From: Azospirillaceae bacterium
Lineage (GTDB): Bacteria > Pseudomonadota > Alphaproteobacteria > Azospirillales > Azospirillaceae
Direction: 5' to 3'
Length of the DNA: 64,000 nucleotides
Assembly: GCA_031291675.1 (NCBI GenBank)
Contig: JARLIO010000034.1
Span: 591,336 to 655,335, forward strand
Shown piece by piece: positions 61,813-64,000 of this stretch. The notes below the pieces were generated by a model. That model was not told where the DNA came from and did not search any database. It was given only the letters and a program-made list of their open reading frames with translations. Position 1 is the stretch's first letter; the number at the start of each line of letters is the position of its first letter. The position numbers were made by a program, and so were the translations under genes.

Positions 61813-62742
61813 TCATTCGGCCGCCATTCGCTGCGATTTCAGCCGGAACTGCGACGGTGATTTCCCCGTCATTCGCTTGAAGGCATTGGAAAAGGCGGCG
61901 TCCGAGCCAAAGCCGGTCACCCGCGCGATTTGGCCGATGGGCATCGTTCCGGTGACCAGCCAGCGCTGGGCCAGACACATGCGCCATTGCGCCAAGTAAG
62001 CGAGCGGCCCCATCCCGGCCAGCGCCTTGAAGCGCGTGGCAAAGGCGGTCCGCGACATGGCGGCGGCGCTCGCCAATTCCGGCAGGTGCCAACGCCGCGC
62101 CGGCTCCGCATACATCAACCGCAGCGCCGGAGCGAGCTTCCGGTCTGCCAGAACCCGCAGCAGGCCGGGCGCCAATTCGCCCTCGCGCGCCAGATGGACC
62201 CGCAGGATCTGCAGAAAGATCAACTGTGCCAGCGCCATGCAGGCAAAGCCCGACCCCTCGCGGTTCTCGCCGCATTCCTCGGCCAGTTGGGCGATCAGCG
62301 ATTTCAGGTGCGACGCCGCCGCCGAGCCGCCATTGACATGGATGACGTCAGGCAAGCCATCCAGCAACAGCGAGCCGCACCCTGTCGCCATGTCGACATG
62401 CCCACCGAGAAGCAGCATCTCGTCGCCCCCGCCCAGGGCAAGAATGCCCGAGCTGACCGCGGCGAAGATCTCCCGCGCCGGGCGCGGGGGAACCGCGGGA
62501 TCACTCGACGCCACGAAAGCATGCGGCGCGGACAGCATCAGCACGTCGCCCTCGCCCATCCGGAACGGCGCCCCCTGCCCCTCGATCGCCAGCCAGCACT
62601 GACCCCGCGCGATCACAAAGAATTTGAGCTGATCCGGCGGCGGGAAAGCGATCGCCCACGCCCCGCCGGCGGTGAAACCACCCGCGCAGATCGCCTGGGC
62701 ATTGATCAGCGCCAGGACGGCGGAAAACGGATCATCGCTCAT
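61813..62742 (-). CDS. AraC-family regulator with cupin-like N-terminal domain
   Basis: 309 residues. The N-terminal half has a cupin_6-type ligand fold (WAIAFPPPDQLKFFVIARGQ, FRMGEGDVLMLSAPHAF, LLLGGHVDMATG). C-terminal helix-turn-helix: HLPELASAAAMSRTAFATRFKALAGMGPLAYLAQWRM and PIGQIARVTGFGSDAAFSNAFKRMTGKSPSQFR. Divergent from the SDR gene, 100 bp between starts; it probably controls that gene. Confidence 0.93.
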   Translation of the reverse strand: MSDDPFSAVLALINAQAICAGGFTAGGAWAIAFPPPDQLKFFVIARGQCWLAIEGQGAPFRMGEGDVLMLSAPHAFVASSDPAVPPRPAREIFAAVSSGILALGGGDEMLLLGGHVDMATGCGSLLLDGLPDVIHVNGGSAAASHLKSLIAQLAEECGENREGSGFACMALAQLIFLQILRVHLAREGELAPGLLRVLADRKLAPALRLMYAEPARRWHLPELASAAAMSRTAFATRFKALAGMGPLAYLAQWRMCLAQRWLVTGTMPIGQIARVTGFGSDAAFSNAFKRMTGKSPSQFRLKSQRMAAE

Positions 62743-62842
62743 GGTTTGAACTGCCGCGCAAGAATCCGGGACGGCGAATTATTCACGATCCAACGATAGC
62801 CTCCCATCTGCGGGAAGCCAATGAATTCGGAGTTTGCTACCC

Positions 62843-63847
62843 ATGACCCTTCCCCAGACCCCCATCGGTTCCGGCTTCGGCAAGGCCAGCACGGCCGACG
62901 CGGTGATCGCCGGCATCGATCTTACCGGCAAAACCGCGATCGTCACTGGCGGTTATTCCGGGCTCGGCCTTGAGACCGTGCGGGTGTTCCTGGCCGCAGG
63001 CGCCCGCGTGATCGTACCGGCGCGCGATGTCGGGCGGGCCCGGATCGCGCTGGCCGACCTTGCGGCGGCTGAGATCTGGCCGATGGACCTGCTCGATCCG
63101 GCCTCGATCGACGCCTTTGCCGCACGCTTCCTCGCCGAGCGCACGCCGCTGCACATTCTCGTAAACAGTGCGGGCATCATGGCGCTGCCCGAGCTGACCC
63201 TGGATGCGCGCGGGCATGAGGCGCAATTTGCCACCAACCATCTCGGCCATTTCCAACTGACCCTGCGCCTTTGGCCGGCACTGAAGGCCGCGCATGGCGC
63301 GCGGGTCATCGCCGTCTCGTCGCTGGGCCATCGCTTCTCCCCCGTCGTGTTCGAGGACATCGACTTCCACCATCGCGCCTACAATCCCATTGCCGCTTAT
63401 GGCCAGTCGAAGACCGCGAATGCCCTGTTCGCAGTCGCGCTGGACAAGCGTGGCAGCCGGGACGGCATTCGTGCCTTCGCGGTGCATCCCGGCGCTATTG
63501 TCGAGACCAACCTCGGCAAATACATCGACCCGGCGGTGCTGCGGCAACTCGGTGCCATCGACGCGGAAGGCCGGGCGATTATCGCCCCCGAGCGCGGCTT
63601 CAAGACCCCGGCGATGGGTGCGGCCACACAGGTGTGGTGCGCCACCAGCACGGCGCTCGCGGACAAGGGCGGGGTCTATTGCGAGGATTGCGAGATCTCG
63701 GTGCTGCTGGCCCCGCCCGAAGGCGAATACCTGCTGGGCGACACGATAGGTCAAGGTGGCGTTTTTCCCCACGCGGTCGATCCCGTGGCGGCGGAGAGGC
63801 TGTGGGCGCTAAGCGAAGAACAAACGGGCGTGCACCAGCCGACCTGA
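62843..63847 (+). CDS. Short-chain dehydrogenase/reductase
   Basis: 334 residues from the ATG at 62843. SDR signatures: cofactor loop VTGGYSGLGLETV, NSAGIM, catalytic Ser in VIAVSSLGHRFS, and the Tyr-Lys pair in YGQSKTANALF. The arrangement resembles retinol-dehydrogenase/WW-oxidoreductase-like SDRs. Substrate unknown. Divergent from an AraC regulator; a hairpin follows the stop. Confidence 0.93.
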   Translation: MTLPQTPIGSGFGKASTADAVIAGIDLTGKTAIVTGGYSGLGLETVRVFLAAGARVIVPARDVGRARIALADLAAAEIWPMDLLDPASIDAFAARFLAERTPLHILVNSAGIMALPELTLDARGHEAQFATNHLGHFQLTLRLWPALKAAHGARVIAVSSLGHRFSPVVFEDIDFHHRAYNPIAAYGQSKTANALFAVALDKRGSRDGIRAFAVHPGAIVETNLGKYIDPAVLRQLGAIDAEGRAIIAPERGFKTPAMGAATQVWCATSTALADKGGVYCEDCEISVLLAPPEGEYLLGDTIGQGGVFPHAVDPVAAERLWALSEEQTGVHQPT

Positions 63848-63854
63848 TTGGCGC

Positions 63855-63877
63855 GTGCGGCGGGCTGCCGCCCGCAC
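63855..63877 (+). terminator. Hairpin after the SDR gene
   Basis: GTGCGG (63855-63860) pairs with CCGCAC (63872-63877) with an inner CGG/CCG step and one bulged C. It starts 8 bp after the SDR stop. No T-run. Confidence 0.5.
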
Positions 63878-63893
63878 CCGCTCGGGGTGAACG

Positions 63894-63966
63894 GTGAGGT
63901 AGGGACAGCCATTGCTGGCCGCCCCCCTCCCAGGACCGGACGTGCCCAATTAAGGCATCCGGCCCC
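63894..63966 (-). ncRNA. 3' end of a group II intron (domains V and VI)
   Basis: On the minus strand a 33-nt hairpin (63965-63933; GGGCCGGATGCC, loop, GGGCACGTCCGGTCC) has the shape of group II intron domain V: an 8-bp lower stem, a two-base CG bulge on the 3' side and an upper stem. The AGC triad reads GGC and the loop is not GNRA, so it is a variant or decayed. It is followed by a domain VI-like hairpin with a GCAA loop and a CCCTACC branch region (about 63926-63896). The body with any reverse transcriptase would lie beyond 64000. Recognition is by pattern. Confidence 0.62.
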
Positions 63967-64000
63967 CAGGTTTCGACGTTCATTACCGAAGTGTGGGATC

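Noticed and set aside
63855..63877. SDR hairpin as the insertion target of a class C group II intron
   Set aside because: The intron is on the minus strand, so this hairpin is on its 3' exon side; class C introns target a hairpin on the 5' exon side.

Overview
The window is GC-rich chromosomal DNA (I estimate mid-60s % GC, not computed). Its gene content points to an alphaproteobacterium, most likely of Rhodospirillales type. The pointers are a system I cytochrome c maturation cluster, a gltD-gltB glutamate synthase pair, hflKC, an Rrf2/IscR-like regulator, an FzlA-like GST, and a solute-symporter histidine kinase beside an exonuclease fusion. The order is an inference from sequence; no taxonomic marker such as rRNA is present, and I saw no tRNA.

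Layout. 0.2-3.3 kb: an OmpR/EnvZ-type two-component pair divergent from a small LTXXQ (Spy/CpxP-like) exported protein. 3.3-9.5 kb: ccmC-D-E-F-G-H-I on the minus strand, tightly packed, but without ccmA and ccmB. 9.9-11.6 kb: a small secreted protein, then copper chaperones of the PCu(A)C and SCO families, which fit the cytochrome theme. 11.9-16.2 kb: a ClC exchanger, a lone Tat-type peptide-binding protein with a 13-G run at its start, and an alpha/beta hydrolase. 16.5-22.1 kb: a signalling cluster of a receiver-only regulator, a membrane PAS/degenerate-kinase/DEDDh-exonuclease fusion, a small membrane protein and an SSS-symporter histidine kinase. 22-28.5 kb: housekeeping and hypothetical genes (MepA, hemolysin III family, TPR, YeeZ-like, GST, GNAT). 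28.7-34.8 kb: gltDB. 35.2-40.2 kb: a ribose-type ABC importer operon ending in an LVIVD beta-propeller gene. 40.4-45.3 kb: Rrf2 regulator, hflC, hflK, terC and a divergent NRAMP. 45.3-51.1 kb: AraC/threonine-dehydratase pair, TPR-DUF5672 protein, isochorismatase family hydrolase, GlxA-type regulator.

From about 51.1 kb onward the DNA is mosaic. A HAD dehalogenase, an amidase and a GntR regulator share an intergenic region with two matching palindromes and a Rhizobiales-like repeat. An M14 peptidase follows, with a duplicated 5' end and a truncated exporter-type leader behind it. A probable integrase C-terminal remnant lies at 56.4-56.6 kb. Two DJ-1/PfpI-fold genes, an MFS/LysR pair, a frameshifted parE with an intact antitoxin, a vapB-like remnant, an AraC/SDR pair and the 3' end of a group II intron (domains V-VI, minus strand) complete the window.

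Most interesting points: the sensor-exonuclease fusion in an acetate-switch-like cluster, the Cpx-like arrangement at the left end, the NRAMP-TerC-HflKC operon with a changed metal-site motif, the LVIVD-containing ABC operon with its palindrome, and the island between 51 and 57 kb with clear scars.
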